This document shows, in pieces, positions 1 to 13,953 of a DNA stretch of 64,000 nucleotides. Numbering within the stretch: position 1 is the first letter of the stretch; each line of letters begins with the position of its first letter. Source of the stretch: Augochlora pura (Eukaryota > Arthropoda > Insecta > Hymenoptera > Halictidae); the NCBI RefSeq assembly GCF_028453695.1, contig NC_135775.1:20246545-20310544 (forward strand), written 5' to 3'. The notes beneath the pieces are model-generated. The model was given only the letters and a program-made list of their open reading frames with translations, did not search any database and was not told the origin of the DNA. Made by a program: the position numbers and the translations under genes.

Positions 1-830
1 CCCATGGTTTAATCCGAGTGTCAATTCTATTTAACTGCGAATCAATAGCCGAAGGAGTGCTCCGAGTAACTATCGGATCAATCACTATCTAAAACGAAGG
101 AAAATTCTTTGTCTGATCTAACAGACCTTAATAGAATAGAGTTTTACAAAAACTTCCTAAAAACATTCTAAAAAAGTCACAAAATCAAATAAAGCTAAAT
201 TCTTAATATTCTTAATATTCTATTAAATTTATTATTGCAAATGTAACACCCTTTGCCTCTTCCTTATAATAATCAATAATTCATGACTGCTTCTATGCTA
301 TATTCTTTCTACTTCTTTTTACCCTTCGTGTATAACAATACATAAATTATACTTCATTATAAACTATTTATTATCCATATAATCACATTTCAGCGCGCGC
401 ATAAGGCGACATTGTTGTATCAACCTCCGCGAGAACAATGCGATCCCGAGGGAACACGAGTTGTAAAATAAACGAACAAAACTTATTATAACGTTGCTTT
501 AATAAAGATTACCTCGCTTTTATAATTACGCTATTTAATACAAACTCAACGTGCGTGCCGCGCGCAAACAGATTCGAACAATTACCATCGCGAAAGCGCA
601 GGAACTCCATCGAATTTCGCGCGACACACGCGCGATTGAATTTCTCGTGGAATTTCGAAGCGAGGCAGTTTTCGGCTGCCCGCTCGCGTGTACAGCTTCC
701 CTAAACCTTCTTAAAGTTCGCCAAATTACATCGCGGCGCCGCGGTGAATTTCGCAAAGGATATTTAGCAAACACCGTCCGTTGATTCCGCGCGAGAAACA
801 ATTGCGCGCGACACACGCGCGCGACGTTCT

Positions 831-1146
831 TTAACACGTTGAGTGCCGCGTCAGTCATCGGCGACTGACAGTGTGAAATATGATATAAAACTGAAAAATT
901 TACATTGCTTTAAGTTGCTACCTAAGATTTATTTAAAGTCCTCTTCAATTTTACTTAATACTGGATTCTATTAATAATGTATTCGAAACATGTTATTTAC
1001 GAATGTAATTTAGTTTTCGTCAGAATTACAATTTAAATATTAAATCGTGACTAAATTTTACGCATGACGTATATAATCGTCATGACGCAAAATTTTGTCG
1101 CATCTCCATGACGGATATAGTCGTCTTAACACACTCAACTGGTTAA
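831..1146. mobile_element. TTAA-flanked MITE with GTTGAGTG ends
   Basis: Both ends sit on TTAA. The left end reads TTAACACGTTGAGTG and the right end, reversed, reads TTAACCAGTTGAGTG, so the two are imperfect inverted repeats about 315 bp apart. The interior has short palindromic units around ATGACGTATATAATCGTCAT. TTAA target duplication is the hallmark of the piggyBac superfamily; no transposase is encoded. I assign it as a non-autonomous element by structure only. Confidence 0.55.
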
Positions 1147-2624
1147 ACGCGTCCATAGCCGCACGCGCCGGCTTCAAAAACACGCGCTTCGTTTTCATCC
1201 CCGGTTTTCGAAATCTATATTCATCCGCGCGATGATTGTTTCGCGTTTAACATTTACTTTCCGCGTCGTTGTTTGCGGACCGCCGGGACTGTTTGCATGG
1301 AAAGTTGTTTGCGCGTAGCTTTCCGGTTAACAAGTAATCCAATTAAACAAACTGCCGGGATATCGGTAATGGAAACGTTCTTCGCGTTCGTGAAAAGTGA
1401 CGCCTATTGACAGCCGAACCTGAAACGTATTTTCTCTAATACTCCTCTATCGCGGCGCGTTCCAATTGTTCGCCGTGTGGAAAAATGAACGAGCGGTGAA
1501 AAGGGTCTCGGAATAATGCGCGGCTAAATGGCGCAGCCACGGTCGTTCGTTGTCGCGCGATTTAAACGGTGACGCGTAATTGCTGAACTGCGAATTCTTA
1601 GCAGTATTTTGACGAAATAACTGGGCGAAAAAGAGAATTGTTGAGATAGCAGAATTTAAGAATACTTTTATATTGTGTACAATTTATTAATGTTATTACG
1701 ACTCCTTTCATGCTGCGTTGATTAGTAATTATTTATCCTTAATATTTTCTTTAGTAGGACCAGATAATTTTTGTTTTTTATTGCTTTTGTTAGGTGCTGT
1801 TTCTAGACTTTGATAATAGAAGAATTCAATTTTATTTCGCATTAGAAGAAATTAATAATGATTTATTATTATAATGTAAGGCGTTCAAAATGATACGTTA
1901 TTTTCAGCTGACTGTGTTTCATTTGTATGGATTTTCTTATTATGTCGACAAATTTTATATTTTTCTCTATTCAAGCACCATGATCTACCACTCGATCTCC
2001 ATATTTCTGTAAAAGAATATTTTCTTCCCCTATTCTTCCTATATTTATTTTCTTTATAATTATGCGTTCGATTAATTTCTACAGCAAACAATAAATGCTT
2101 CCTTTCGCGACAACAGTTTGGCGACAGTACGGAGCTGATTCAGGTGTCCCGCACCTACAGTCGCGTGCTGCAGCACAGCGATAGACTTTCATCGTTCTTC
2201 GAGTCAATTAAAACGTACCCCACTATCGTCACTTTGCAGCCGCGAGCGCGTCTTCCCAGCGAAAACTCGTGCGCCGGCTGATTCATTAATTAAATGTTCC
2301 CGGAGACGTTTCGTGTTTACGCGGCGCCGGAGTCCCCCCCTTCCCCAAGCATCTCGTACCCGTGTTTTGCTTGTCCCATCTGCACCCGTCATCAGGCCAG
2401 ACGGCCGCTTAATTTTGTTTGTCTTGATCTTTAGTTTTCGAGCGGGGGCCCTTACGAGTTCGATCTTAATTACTAGCGCCGGGCGCACCACATCAAAAGC
2501 CACCGAGCCACCAAATTGCCCGAGCGCTGTTTAACTTTTCGAGCTGAAGGTCAATTTTTCTATGGGCAGAGCTTTGAATCGAGCTTCGAAACGCTGCGAT
2601 CGATAGCCTATCGCATACAGAAAC

Positions 2625-2750
2625 TGCGACAATTATACGAAATTGCGAAAAGTATATATTACGATAATAATAAATTACGACAATTACAGAGTAGGACAAT
2701 TATAAATTACAACAATTATAAATTACAACGATTACAAATTACGAAAACCT
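2625..2750. repeat. AATTACRACAATTATA short tandem repeat
   Basis: An irregular array of 15-18 bp units such as AATTACAACAATTATA, preceded by a longer looser version (GATAATAATAAATTACGACA). No coding role seen. Confidence 0.6.
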
Positions 2751-2884
2751 AAATTAAGACGTTGCCTAATTCACTGTCTTTTAGTTTTTATATTTAACTA
2801 TAACCGTGTTTGCGCGACGTGCAGTTTCATCGACGACGCCATGTTTCTTGTCCGGTTTAATGAAGCTGCATTCATTCTATAAGG

Positions 2885-3065
2885 AATACAATTTTATTCG
2901 AAGAATTTCTAAGAAATATAGTTCGAATAAAATTCTATTTGAAGAATTTATTCGATAAACCGTCTCAATACAATTTTATTTGAGAAATTTATTCAAAGAA
3001 TAGCTGAGATAAAATTTTATTCGAGAAATTTATACGAAACGTAGCTCAAATAAAATTTTGTTCAA
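2885..3065. repeat. Degenerate tandem repeat of AAATTTTATTCGA units
   Basis: Three to four diverged units of about 55-60 bp contain AAATTTTATT(C/T)GA and GAATTTATTCGA with internal inverted symmetry (TTCGAATAA). Confidence 0.55.
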
Positions 3066-4948
3066 ATAATGCTTGATATATAAACTCAATGTATAAACTC
3101 TACGTATAATAAACTAAATTTATGGTATGTATATTTTTGATTCGAAATAATAGACTTTAAATTTTTGTTTAATACAGTACATATAAATAACTATAATATG
3201 ATACCATTATACTTTCGAATGCACCCTCAAAAAAGTCCCGTGACATTCTCTTGAAATCCTTTCATGCTCGACAGAATTCAGTTTCACCGAAGAACCAATT
3301 AATGCAAATCTCGCTTCGTCCGGTGATCTTCTAAACCTCTTTATCACGCCACCATCCGACGCATACCTACCAAATGGACGATGAATTTTAAATCGTGTCG
3401 TCGACAGCTTGACCTTTCCGTTCGCGTCGCGTCCCTCCGATAGGTACCGTACCACTTATCAAGGATCCAATTTAGCCAGGACTCTGCTAATTAAACTCGA
3501 AGATGCTAAGAGGATACCGAAGGTCGCTTCCTTTCGAGATTAATGATAAATCCGCTTAAACAGTTCCGCAACTATGCCGTCGCAGCATTGATTATTGCGC
3601 GCGCGAGCGGGCGAGCTCGTGTAAATTGCCCGCCCCCTGCGCTTCGAGAGTTAGAGAGACATGTGCATTAATTTGCGATTTCTTGGCTACGGCCGGGTGT
3701 TTCGCGAACTTTGAGGTGGAACGTTCTGGCGCCGACAATGTTGCCTTTTTTTTCAAGACTTGCGGAATGTTCGTAATTGTTAGCAGCGTAGTTAGTAATA
3801 ATAATAATTAATTTAAGGATAGAGATTGTATAGATGTTCGATTGAAGTTAAAAAGAATTCGTGCAATATTGTGAGGTTAATAGGAAATCTATTGAACGCT
3901 AGAATTACATACTTTGCATTGCTTTATAAAAATTTATTTTTATTAATTTTTGTTGCAATGTAAGCTTGAAATTAGTTTTATAGTTCCAACAATTTCAATG
4001 TGAAAAATGTGAAATTGGTCATTCTGGTCACGCAGTTGTTTTACTATTAACCCTTCTAGTTTGTTCACATTTATTTTTGCAAAAAAGGGAAATTAATAAA
4101 TTAAATATACTTGGAAACCAACTATTGAATTCTAATAAAGAAAAAAATATCCCAGAATATTCAAATTATATTCTCAAATTTTTAAGTCTGAATAATACTT
4201 CCAGTTTTTGAGTCACACCTGTTTAAAAATTCAAAATTGATAAAATTCACACATGTGCTTTGTACAGGAAATATAACATCGAAAAATTAAGAACAGTCTC
4301 CTAAGAAATAATTCACTTTGCGTCACCTCTTATTCAATTTCATTTCCCTATTTTATTTCAACAAAGAAAACAAGAAATCACAAAGAAATGCTAATTACTT
4401 TTTCAACAATTAATTAATTCTATCGCAACGAATGATATCGCCGAGTATTAGCGAATATAGAAATGATCACAGAAGTCCCTTTAACACGAGATGTATCTCC
4501 GAGATAATGGATTCCGTCTCAAGAGGATCGGCGTTTCTTTCGGCGAAGAACACAAAACCGTTTGATTTGTGACATAGTGGGCGAAGGGTGGAGAACAGAC
4601 GATACGGTGGACCGGCGGCAGTCAAACGGAATAGATGATTTTGGATCAGGGCGGGCAGCAGCACAAAAGGGTGCATGGGCTGAAGGCGGTCGAGGGAAAC
4701 CAATATTGAACCGCCGCGGATAAGCGGAATTTGTTCTCGAACTTGTCGTTTTCGATCCGCCGGTTTATCGGTAAACGGAGAACTTGTAATACAGTGGAAC
4801 GGGATACCTGGACGGTCGGAGGAAAAATAGGCTAAGAAACTGCTGGTTTCCACGGCCTTGAGCTCTTGAACGCCGTGGCGTTGCGGGATATAGAATGCGA
4901 GGCGAGGGAGTCGCTTTTTCCTTTGACGTTAGGTTTACGAAACGAAGT

Positions 4949-5190
4949 GACGAGTCAATAACTATAATAATAATAATAGTGAATTAAAAGTGACAAGTTA
5001 ATAACTATAATAATAATAATAGTAAATTAAATGTTACAAGTTAATAAGTACAATAATAATAGTAAATTAAAAGTTACAAGTTAATAAGTACAATAATAAT
5101 AGTGAATTAAAAGTGACAAGTTCATAACTACAATAATAATAATAGTAAATTAAAAGTTACAAGTTAATAACTTTTAATTTACTATTATTC
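4949..5190. repeat. 40-43 bp tandem repeat ending in a perfect stem-loop
   Basis: Five copies of a unit like GACAAGTTAATAACTATAAT + AATAATAGTGAATTAAAAGT. The array ends with a perfect 22-bp inverted repeat with an 8-base loop (5138-5189). Confidence 0.8.
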
Positions 5191-5957
5191 AGATTGTAAA
5201 GATGTACATATTTCTACCTTTTACGAATTGAAATAAATAGAATAATTAAGAAATTGTAACGTTGACCAGCGTTAAATTGAACTTTTAGAAATTAAATTTA
5301 AACAGATCAGAGTTTAATTCAACTTCAAACTGTGTTTTACGAAGGAAGAAAAATGTCTAAATAAATTCCTAAAAACTCCAGGTTAATACCGTTCGACGAC
5401 AACAAACAAAAGAAAACAGTATAAAATATATATAAATATAAAAATAGATAAAAGTGTCCACTAAATAAAAGTTTTACCACTAAAACAATGCATTTTGGTT
5501 TTCTAGTTTTGATTCGCGAAATCTTGGATTTACAAAAGCTTGTCAATGTTCATTTCTCGAGTGAGAGAATAACACTTGGTAAAGGGTTGCTCCGTTCGTC
5601 GCGCTCGTCTCGCCGCGGGACGGTTTCGCGAGATCGGCGAGGCTTTTTTGATTCCCGGCGAAGTCAAATTGCCGGTAGAAAGTTGCGCGAAGGGAACAAA
5701 ATTGCCGGCGGTGTCTGGTGACAAATCGCGCGCGACAAGGGGGAAATTCGACGGCGCGGGCGCCGTGGAAAAAGAATTGATGGCCGCTCGAATACTTTAG
5801 TGGAACCTTCAGCGGAAAAATTTATGCCCGCGCATTCAACGGCACGCAGTTGTCTCTCCTCTGCTCGGCAAAAAACAGGATACAGCCAAGACATCGAGTA
5901 TTCAATGACGATCCCCCACCCCCTTAATTTAGTGTCACCGTCAATCATTTACTACCC

Positions 5958-6202
5958 TTAACCCTTTGCACCCGGAGCCATTTCAACTGTAAAGAAATAA
6001 TTTTTCTGGTTCGTGCTATTTCCATTCTATTTAACAAAATAAATTTTTATGCATACAAAATTTATTCGTGTAACTCCTACCAACAATTTTACTACTTGAC
6101 AATTTTTTAAATCTAAACCTTATTGTTGCAAAAATTATTTTGGAAAGAAATAGAATAATTTTAGTGGTGCCTTAGAGTCACCACTCGAGTGCAAAGGATT
6201 AA
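5958..6202. mobile_element. TTAA MITE, CACTCGAG family, copy 1
   Basis: The 245-bp element starts TTAACCCTTTGCACCCGGAG and ends CACTCGAGTGCAAAGGATTA followed by A, giving terminal inverted repeats of about 18 bp on TTAA. The interior (ATTTCAACTG, TTTTTCTGGTT, CCAACAATTTTAC, AAATTATTTTGG) is shared with the copies at 29480, 34740 and 56283. TIRs beginning CCCTTT after TTAA fit a piggyBac-type MITE. No coding capacity. Confidence 0.8.
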
Positions 6203-8439
6203 CATTCTCTATCGTTCTCTAAATCTAACGCGTCATCTTCGTAGCCGCTAAACAATTTCACGGAAATTTCTCGGGCAAGGATTTTCGAGACGCGCGCCGC
6301 GCGCCGTTCCATTGAAATCCGCCGCGATGGTCTGAAACCGGGGTACTCGAGGTTTTACGCTCATTGGTCTGGAATAATTCCAGCGGCAGATGTAGAAGAC
6401 TGAATGACCGCTAATTAGTGGATATCGATGGACTGCGGATCCTTCGCGATTTTTTCGCGCGTTGTATTAACGGAGCTGGTGCGAGGGGAAAATTTATGGT
6501 GCCAAAATGAAAGGCGGTTTTTTGCGGGTGCGGCATGGACATCGATTTCTGTTAATGCATAAATTTTTATGCAGATTTTTCAAATGCTGGAAATCGCATG
6601 AATTAATAAGGTGTAATGACATTTTTCTTTTTCTTTTATAAGGATGGAGAAATTTTTCTTTAATTCTTATTTTTATGACAATCTAATTTATGACAATAAT
6701 CGTGTATAACAATGAGAATTTGTGTAAAAATTCGTGGTATATTGTTGAGGAATCATGGTCTGATAAGTTCTAAAAAATACAATAGGTAAAGCAACGTTTC
6801 ATGAGACTTTAATATCATTTTGATTTTATTGATACTCTATACCTAGAAAATAAATTATGGTTGTCAGCCTTTGGAAAATAAAATCTAATCATAAGTGATA
6901 AATTAATAAGTAATCATACGTGAGCTGCGAACATTCTACTGTTAAATTTAATAATAGTTCAAAATGTGCAAGCAAGGATTTTCAGCATTCATGATAAAAT
7001 TGAGTACTTACAATTTAAAACAGTGTAAAAATTAAAAGCATTTTAAAACGTCAATGTACTAGTTTTAATTCATTAAAATGATCGACAATTTTAACTTTGA
7101 ATAAAAATATGCTCCTTGATAGTGAGTATTAATAATGTCTGGCATATCTATCTACATAATTCAATATATTGAGACATCTTGTAACTTTTATCACAATATA
7201 TGGTGGAATTAAGAAATCAATTCTTCTCAAACTTCACCAATTTTAAACTAAAAAAATGTGGAACCTATGATTTTTACCTGCACGACAATAGGCTTGCAGT
7301 TAAAGTACCCATGGTACACAACCAAGACACACGAGCACATATACGTCGCGCGGTCAAAGGTTACAGATTTCCCCATTAAACTCGAAAACTCCCAGCACCG
7401 TTCTCGAATTAAAGATTTTGTCACTTGCGCCGCCCTCCCCGCTCCGCCCCTCAATTAATCGGTCGGTTAAGTCCCCCTTTAGTAACCTGGCCGGTAAATT
7501 CGGCGCGCGTCCCCGTCGTTTCTTTTTTTTTCGCCAAATGACACCCCCTAAAAGCCGTAGTCCGACGCCGGGGGAATAAATATGAAAGAGTAACGGTCGA
7601 AGGGGGTAAGCAGCGCGTTGTTTCGCTGGCGGTTCCACCGGCTAGGAGAGCTTCCGGTGTTCCGCGAGCCAAGATCATAAACATATTCATCCAGCGGCCG
7701 ACGTTTAAGCTCCTCGCCCCCCCTCCCCGTGGCCGCGGTCGTTCCCCGAGACTTTGCGGAACGGGCCACGTAAAACATACCGTTGAACGTGACTTGGCGG
7801 TCCCGCGAAAGGAAAAAAAAAGCGCGCAAAAGGAATTTAAGACGTCGTAAAAAGTGGGAACGGGGGGAGGGGGGCAGCCAGCCTATAAAAGGAAGGAGCG
7901 CGGCTGAATATTTGATGTCCCCCGAGCGTCGATCCACGCTCGGACAACCGGATGTTCCTGGGCACGGCCAGTGGACGAACTTCCCGTCGCCGGAGAGCAA
8001 TCCCCGGAGAAAGTTCTCGCCGGACCCCCCGAGCTTTCCACCTTTCGCAGCTTAACTTTTACTCTCCCGTCCGTCTAGCCTTGGGTCTCTCTATCCTATC
8101 CAGGAAACTGGCCCGCGTGCTCCCCGGATAACTGGTATTTACAATAGCGCGCTGGGATACGTTAACAGCCGCGCGTCGGACGTGTCCGCAAATATTGAAG
8201 CTTCCAATAAATAACCTATTACCTTTATCGGTTCGCGACATCGATGTAAAGAGCTGCAGGAAACCGTACCGAAAAGAATTTCTGGGGTCGTTTGATGTCA
8301 AGGTAGGGGTATCGGTTATTGTCAGCTGATTGGTCACTGTGCCTTTCATTTATTTTTATGCATAATTCGTTTTATATTTATTTTTTGAGACACGTATCTC
8401 TTTATCGTTTTAGATTCTGTTATGTAATAATAATATAAT

Positions 8440-8690
8440 ACAGTATTATAGTGCAATACAATACAGTACAATACAGTACAATACAATATTATAATACAAT
8501 ACAGGGTAATACAATACAGTACAGTGCAATACAACACAGTACAATATAATACAGTACAATATAATACAGTACAACACAGTACAGTGCAATACAACACAGT
8601 ACAATATAATACAGTACAATATAATACAGTACAACACAGTACAGTGCAATACAATACAGTACAATACAATATAATGCAATATAGTGTAAG
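8440..8690. repeat. ATACARTACA-type pentanucleotide satellite with 60-bp higher-order unit
   Basis: Units of ACAGT, ACAAT and AACAC variants. The 60 bases at 8521-8580 are repeated identically at 8581-8640, so there is a higher-order unit of twelve pentamers. Several frames stay open on both strands (MQYNTVQYNTVQ-like), which is an effect of the repeat and not coding. Confidence 0.9.
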
Positions 8691-11600
8691 AAGAATTGTT
8701 GCCTTCTCACATTTTACAAACATAGAAATAACCCAAAAATTCAAAAATTAAAGAAAGATACTATACACGATTCAATCCTCGCTACAAAATTTAAGTCAAT
8801 TAAATTAATTTCATTAAAAAAAAATTAACACTATAGTACCCTTTTTCTGAAAGGGTGTCACAGTGCTGCGGGGTATTTCTTTGTGTCCACGAGATCGGAA
8901 GTGCGGTCGACGTCACCGTACGCTCGTCGCAAGCAGCATCGCCAAGCGTCGGCTGTCTGCTCGGGGGAGGGCTACCATAGATCCGCTGTTGGTGTTTACG
9001 TTACGGGTTAAAGCCCGTTCTCGCGACAGGCATTAAACCCGAGCCGGCCGAAGCCGCACATCGGCAGCTAAAGCCCCATAAGCATCGTTACGCCGCGTTA
9101 CATACCCCCGGCTCCCCCGCGCTGTCAAAATTACTGACGCCTGCGTGGCTGTCCCCCGTGAACGGTTGTTCACCCCCGCATCGCGACCATCCCCCGTCGT
9201 GGAACGCTACTCGTTTCCGGCCGAAAATGGTAAATCGAGCCCGCCAAGAACCCGATCGCTTGCCCTCGCCATGTTTTTTCTATGTCCAATCGGCTCCGGG
9301 TTTAATCGAACGCTGAATTAAGGGAGACAGAGCATTCTGGACTATCGTAAATTACTTCCTGTCTTTCGAGGGCCTCGATCGTGGTTGTGTTCATTGTCGG
9401 TGTCCTCGACAGATGGTGCACGCCGGGGGCGACGAAAGGGTGCGACTCGATTGCGAACTTCTTTCACGCGGTTTTTTGGGTGATGTAGAGTGGGGAGTCT
9501 ATGCTTTTGTAGTGGCATGATTTTGGTAGAATTGGTGGAAATTACTTAAATCTTTTTACAAATGTTAGAGGGACTAGATCATTGTGTAATGATTGAAATA
9601 CTTTTGTTTTAATTTTATTATTACTTGGAATAAAAAGAATATTAAAAGACTGTCAGTTATTCGCTTTTTTATCTGAGAATGTAATGGAAAGTTAAGAAAA
9701 TTATGAAAGTTGTTCTCAGTAATATATATGCATGTCGAAAATTTTATTATACTTTTTATTATATATAAAGCGATGACGAGAAAATTTGGAAAGTGTTGGA
9801 CGACAGGAAATGTCGCGTTTGCATTGAATCATAAAAATACTAACGTTTTGAAACATAATTATGTTTCACCATTTTGAAAATATTATTCAATGCATTCTTA
9901 TTACAAGACAATACCTCACATAAAGAATGTTAAGTTTTACATCTAAAAATGTAAAGAAAATCTTCAAGGATCCAAGAATCTTTAAATTTATAAACACTAA
10001 ATCAATTTCAGAATTTTTTAATATTCGTCTCAATTTATCATAACCATCTACAGAAATACATATTTATTTAATTTTATTTCTCGATTCTGAACATTTTCAT
10101 TTTGCATAAAGATTATGCTCAAATATTAGAATCCGCCACCGATTATTAATTCAACGTATCCCTATATGCATCCCCTACATGCGCGTGTAGCAGGTTCTCC
10201 CTACAGCGGGTAAACAAAGCCTCACCCTTAAGGATTACCCGGCCACAGTGCGCAGGCTAGATGTAGGTCACTAACGACTCGTGTTATCCAATGTTTGGTT
10301 GGACCTCTTAACTCCTGACACCATATGCGAGTCAAATGTACATTCCCCATAAAAGCAGATCAATCACACACAGATCACAAACCATCCGCATCATTCGACA
10401 AAAGAAACGTCTTCCAAAAATCCCCAAAATCAAAGATCCGCAAAATCAAAGTTCCCTACATCCAAGATCCTCCAAGTGCAAACCTTTCTACACCCCAGGC
10501 GCAACATCAAACGGCGCGATCCACATAAAGCGATGTAACATGATCCGAGTGGTATCAAGCCCGAGCACTCCGTAACCACCATAATCCGTCCGCGTGGTTC
10601 GCATCAACAAGACCATGGTAAAAAATGGTCTCGCTGCGGGGATAATTCGACAAGCAAACGACGCGGCTGCATCCCTTAAAGGAATCAGCATAGCTGGCAT
10701 CCATCGGACGGTGCGGCTCGTCGGCAGCCGGCAATCCGTTGGGTTCAGAGCGGCTCCCCCTCCCTTCCAGAAATCTAGAAGCCGGTGCCGACCGCACACA
10801 GAGAGGCCCGGGTGAAATATATATGCAGATGCGCATGTAAACGAGATTCGCCATGCGGAGCTTTACGTATGGCGCGGGATTACGATATTGTATAGCTGAG
10901 ATACGATGCTTGGAACGCTTAGATAGCTCGCCTTTCCCTTTGTCTGGCTCGGTCGCGTCTCCCTGCCTGTCCCCCCCCAGCCCCCGCCCACCCCTCATCG
11001 CGTCGCGGTCCTTTTCTTTCAACCCTCTCGATTTCGAGCGCAGCTCGCAGCTCAACCGGCGCCCGTTTAGCTCTTCTTCTCACCTTCGACCTGCGCCGGG
11101 GAGTTCGACTCCGCAAGCGTCCTCTTCCACAAGCGTACCCCCCTCCCTTCCCCCTCTAGCCTTCTCCTTGCCTCCTTCCTTCCTTCCTTTCTGGGCTTCC
11201 TTCCTTCCTGGTTGGTTGGCTGGCTGCCTCTGCGGGCCCTTCGGGCCGAGGGTTAATTCGCGGCGCGTAATTCAGTGAGCCTCTGACGAAACCGAGAATG
11301 GTAAGTAGCTGTCGCCGAGTACGACGTGTATGTTAATACGGGAAGCACAAAGATATTGCGGCTTTGCGGGCCGCCTGGTAATCTCGGCTGCCTGTGTCTG
11401 GCGGTTCGCTGCCGACGAACGAGCAACCGCTCGCTGCCGACGCCGATGCCGTCGACGACCGGCACCGCCTACGATTCCGTCCTCGAGAAGAGCCGCTCAT
11501 GAATTTTCAACTCGCTACAGGTGATCTGGGATATGGCGATGCGACGCTTGTTACCGGGTGTTCTTGCTGTCTCACCTTGCGAAAGGGTTTGTCACGAATA

Positions 11601-13733
11601 CGCGGAGTAGGGGGTAGTTTTCTTTTTAATAGAATAATTCTTATTGTAATAGGGGGCCAATTCTTTATTTTACGAATTTCTGTACGTTTTTGTTTCATGT
11701 ATTGATAAGTCTGTCCATATTTAGAAATATTATTAAGTATTTTGTGTAATTATGTGATTAGATGCAGCGTTAGGGAGACAGAAATTAATTGTTAGTTTCT
11801 CGCTGCTTAATATAAAAATGCAAGAGATTGCATTAATTTTGAACACTTATCTTTCAGTTGTTTATATATAGATTTTTAGAAATATCTGCCTTTTTGTTCA
11901 AAATTAAGCTTCGATGGTGGTCGTATAATTTCTTCCAATATTTATTAAAATCAATAATACGATAAATTTAATATATGCAAATCAAGACCTTCGCACTTTA
12001 TTTTATCAAATTAAAAATTACCCAATTTAATTCTCCGAAGAGTTTTGAAAAATTAAACGCGAAACATGCATTCAAGTTAATTGAACAGTCATATATTTTA
12101 ACAATTTTATATATATCTTAATAATATTATAACAGTTTTATATATTTTTCATACTCGTAAGTCCTATAGAAAATTAGTTTCTGGAAACGAATTTATCAGT
12201 GAAAATAAATGAGAAGTGCCGCACACTGTCCGTCGCAAGAAATCCTCGAATTACTTTCGCGAAGCCTTTTGCATGAAGAATTACGGGCAAGGGAAGAAAT
12301 CCCATACGACGGGAAGTCCCACGTCGTTGGCCCCGATTCACATATATTAACCCTAGAATTGAAGGGGTCTCGGAGAGACAAGCCCTTGACAAGATTTTGA
12401 TCTTCTCGAGCCTTTCTGTTCTACTTTCATGATGATCCCTTCAACGTCGATTTATTTCCGTCACATTTTGCCACGTCTGACATCAATCCGTTGTATTACA
12501 CGTCCCAATGGATGAAACATTTCTGAAAATTAATATCTTTATACAGAAATCGCTAAATTCTCTGTAATATAATATCGCTAAAATTCTTGTCAGAAACTCG
12601 ATAATAAAACGTGGAAATTCAGGCGGGAAAATTAAAAAGAGGAAGAGGGAAAGATTAAATTGGGGAATTAAAATTGACGATATTTAAATCATCGTATCTC
12701 CGAGGAAATAAATTATAAAATAATGTTCTTGGGCTCATTTTAAAGAGAAAATCTTCAGCTTTCACAGTACAGTGTTCATTTTTTTTTCAAATAAATTTTC
12801 ACATCATGGAATCTATGAGAAAATGAGGATACCTTCATACTTTAAACTTTCACAAATTTACACGTCTATCTGAACATTAAATATTTTTATTCCCGGTTTA
12901 ATTTACCATAGAATTAAAGATTAGAGTGTCCACTTTACAATGGTATAGTCGAATATTATATACGATTTTTTTACTGCGATTTTATTGCACTTTGAATAAA
13001 ACTCACATTAAAATAACTCCAAGTATATAAAAGTAAATTATTAATAAATCTAAAATATCGTAAATAAATCTTTGGGGGAGATGAAGACATTGTTATTAAA
13101 GTTGAGTCTTTGCACTTTGTAATAACCCAAGGTAGAATATTATGCGATTTGATTTCGCGAGGGTATAAAATATCGAATATTAACAATCTCCTATAGAAAG
13201 ATTCAGCGATCTTCAAAATTCATGCTCAAGTATAAAAGCACGCCTACTCTAAAATACATTTGAATCGCGTGCCAATTAAAATCTTTCTCATAATATCGAG
13301 AACCATTGCAAACATCGTTCCGCTGCCATAAAATCGCCCGACACTTTATCGCATTAAATTCCGTGCTCCGTAACAAGCGAGGCGCGTTAAAGTGTTAAAC
13401 AGTCGTTCATTAATGCGGTGTACCAGCTGATCGATCCGCAAGTACGCGTCAGCAATTTCATAGAGACCGAAACTGCGACTTTACGAGCCGGTATATTTAA
13501 TGCGCGCCGCGATAAAACGCCGTGTATCCGAGCCATATTAACCGGGCGTGTGCGCGCACACAGTTTTCGGCCTAGTCACGTTGCACCATTTACGGGAGCA
13601 GCGTACGGCGCGAAGAAAAAAATAGAAGCGCAATGCATCTTGGCGTTGCATTAGGGTCTGACGTTGACGCGCAAACACAGGGCCAGATAGTTGCAAAAAG
13701 ATTCCGGCCGGGTTAGCGGACGTCGCGTTTCCA

Positions 13734-13749
13734 GGGGGGGGGGGGGGGG
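13734..13749 (+). repeat. Uninterrupted G16 run
   Basis: Sixteen consecutive G, able in principle to form a G-quadruplex; its length in an assembly may be unreliable. Confidence 0.9.
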
Positions 13750-13931
13750 ACGAGCCGCGGGGGATAAAACACGGAAATTTAATGCTACGCGAGAGATAAT
13801 TAAACGTTGAAGGAAAAGAAAATTAACGGAGTTTCCTTCGCTCGGCGCTTGTGTACCCGCGCGGCTTTTCATTTCCGATGGTATTTCCTTGCCTCGATTT
13901 TAATCAGAGTACCACCGCGAAAGAAACTTCC

Positions 13932-13953
13932 CCGAGAGAGAGAGAGAGAGAGA
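13932..13953 (+). repeat. (GA)n microsatellite
   Basis: About ten GA dinucleotides in a CpG-rich block. Confidence 0.9.

Noticed and set aside
2115..2273. Protein-like stretch (VSRTYSRVLQHSDRLSSFFE) in a GC-richer patch
   Set aside because: Too short, no matching donor, and its phase cannot be tied to the exon at 16715; likely chance.
4467..4853. 128-codon minus-strand frame
   Set aside because: Starts with Met and has normal composition, but no domain, no splice or promoter context and no family I recognise.
8346..8751. Frames of 73-132 codons rich in LYC/QYNTV repeats
   Set aside because: Entirely caused by the pentanucleotide satellite.
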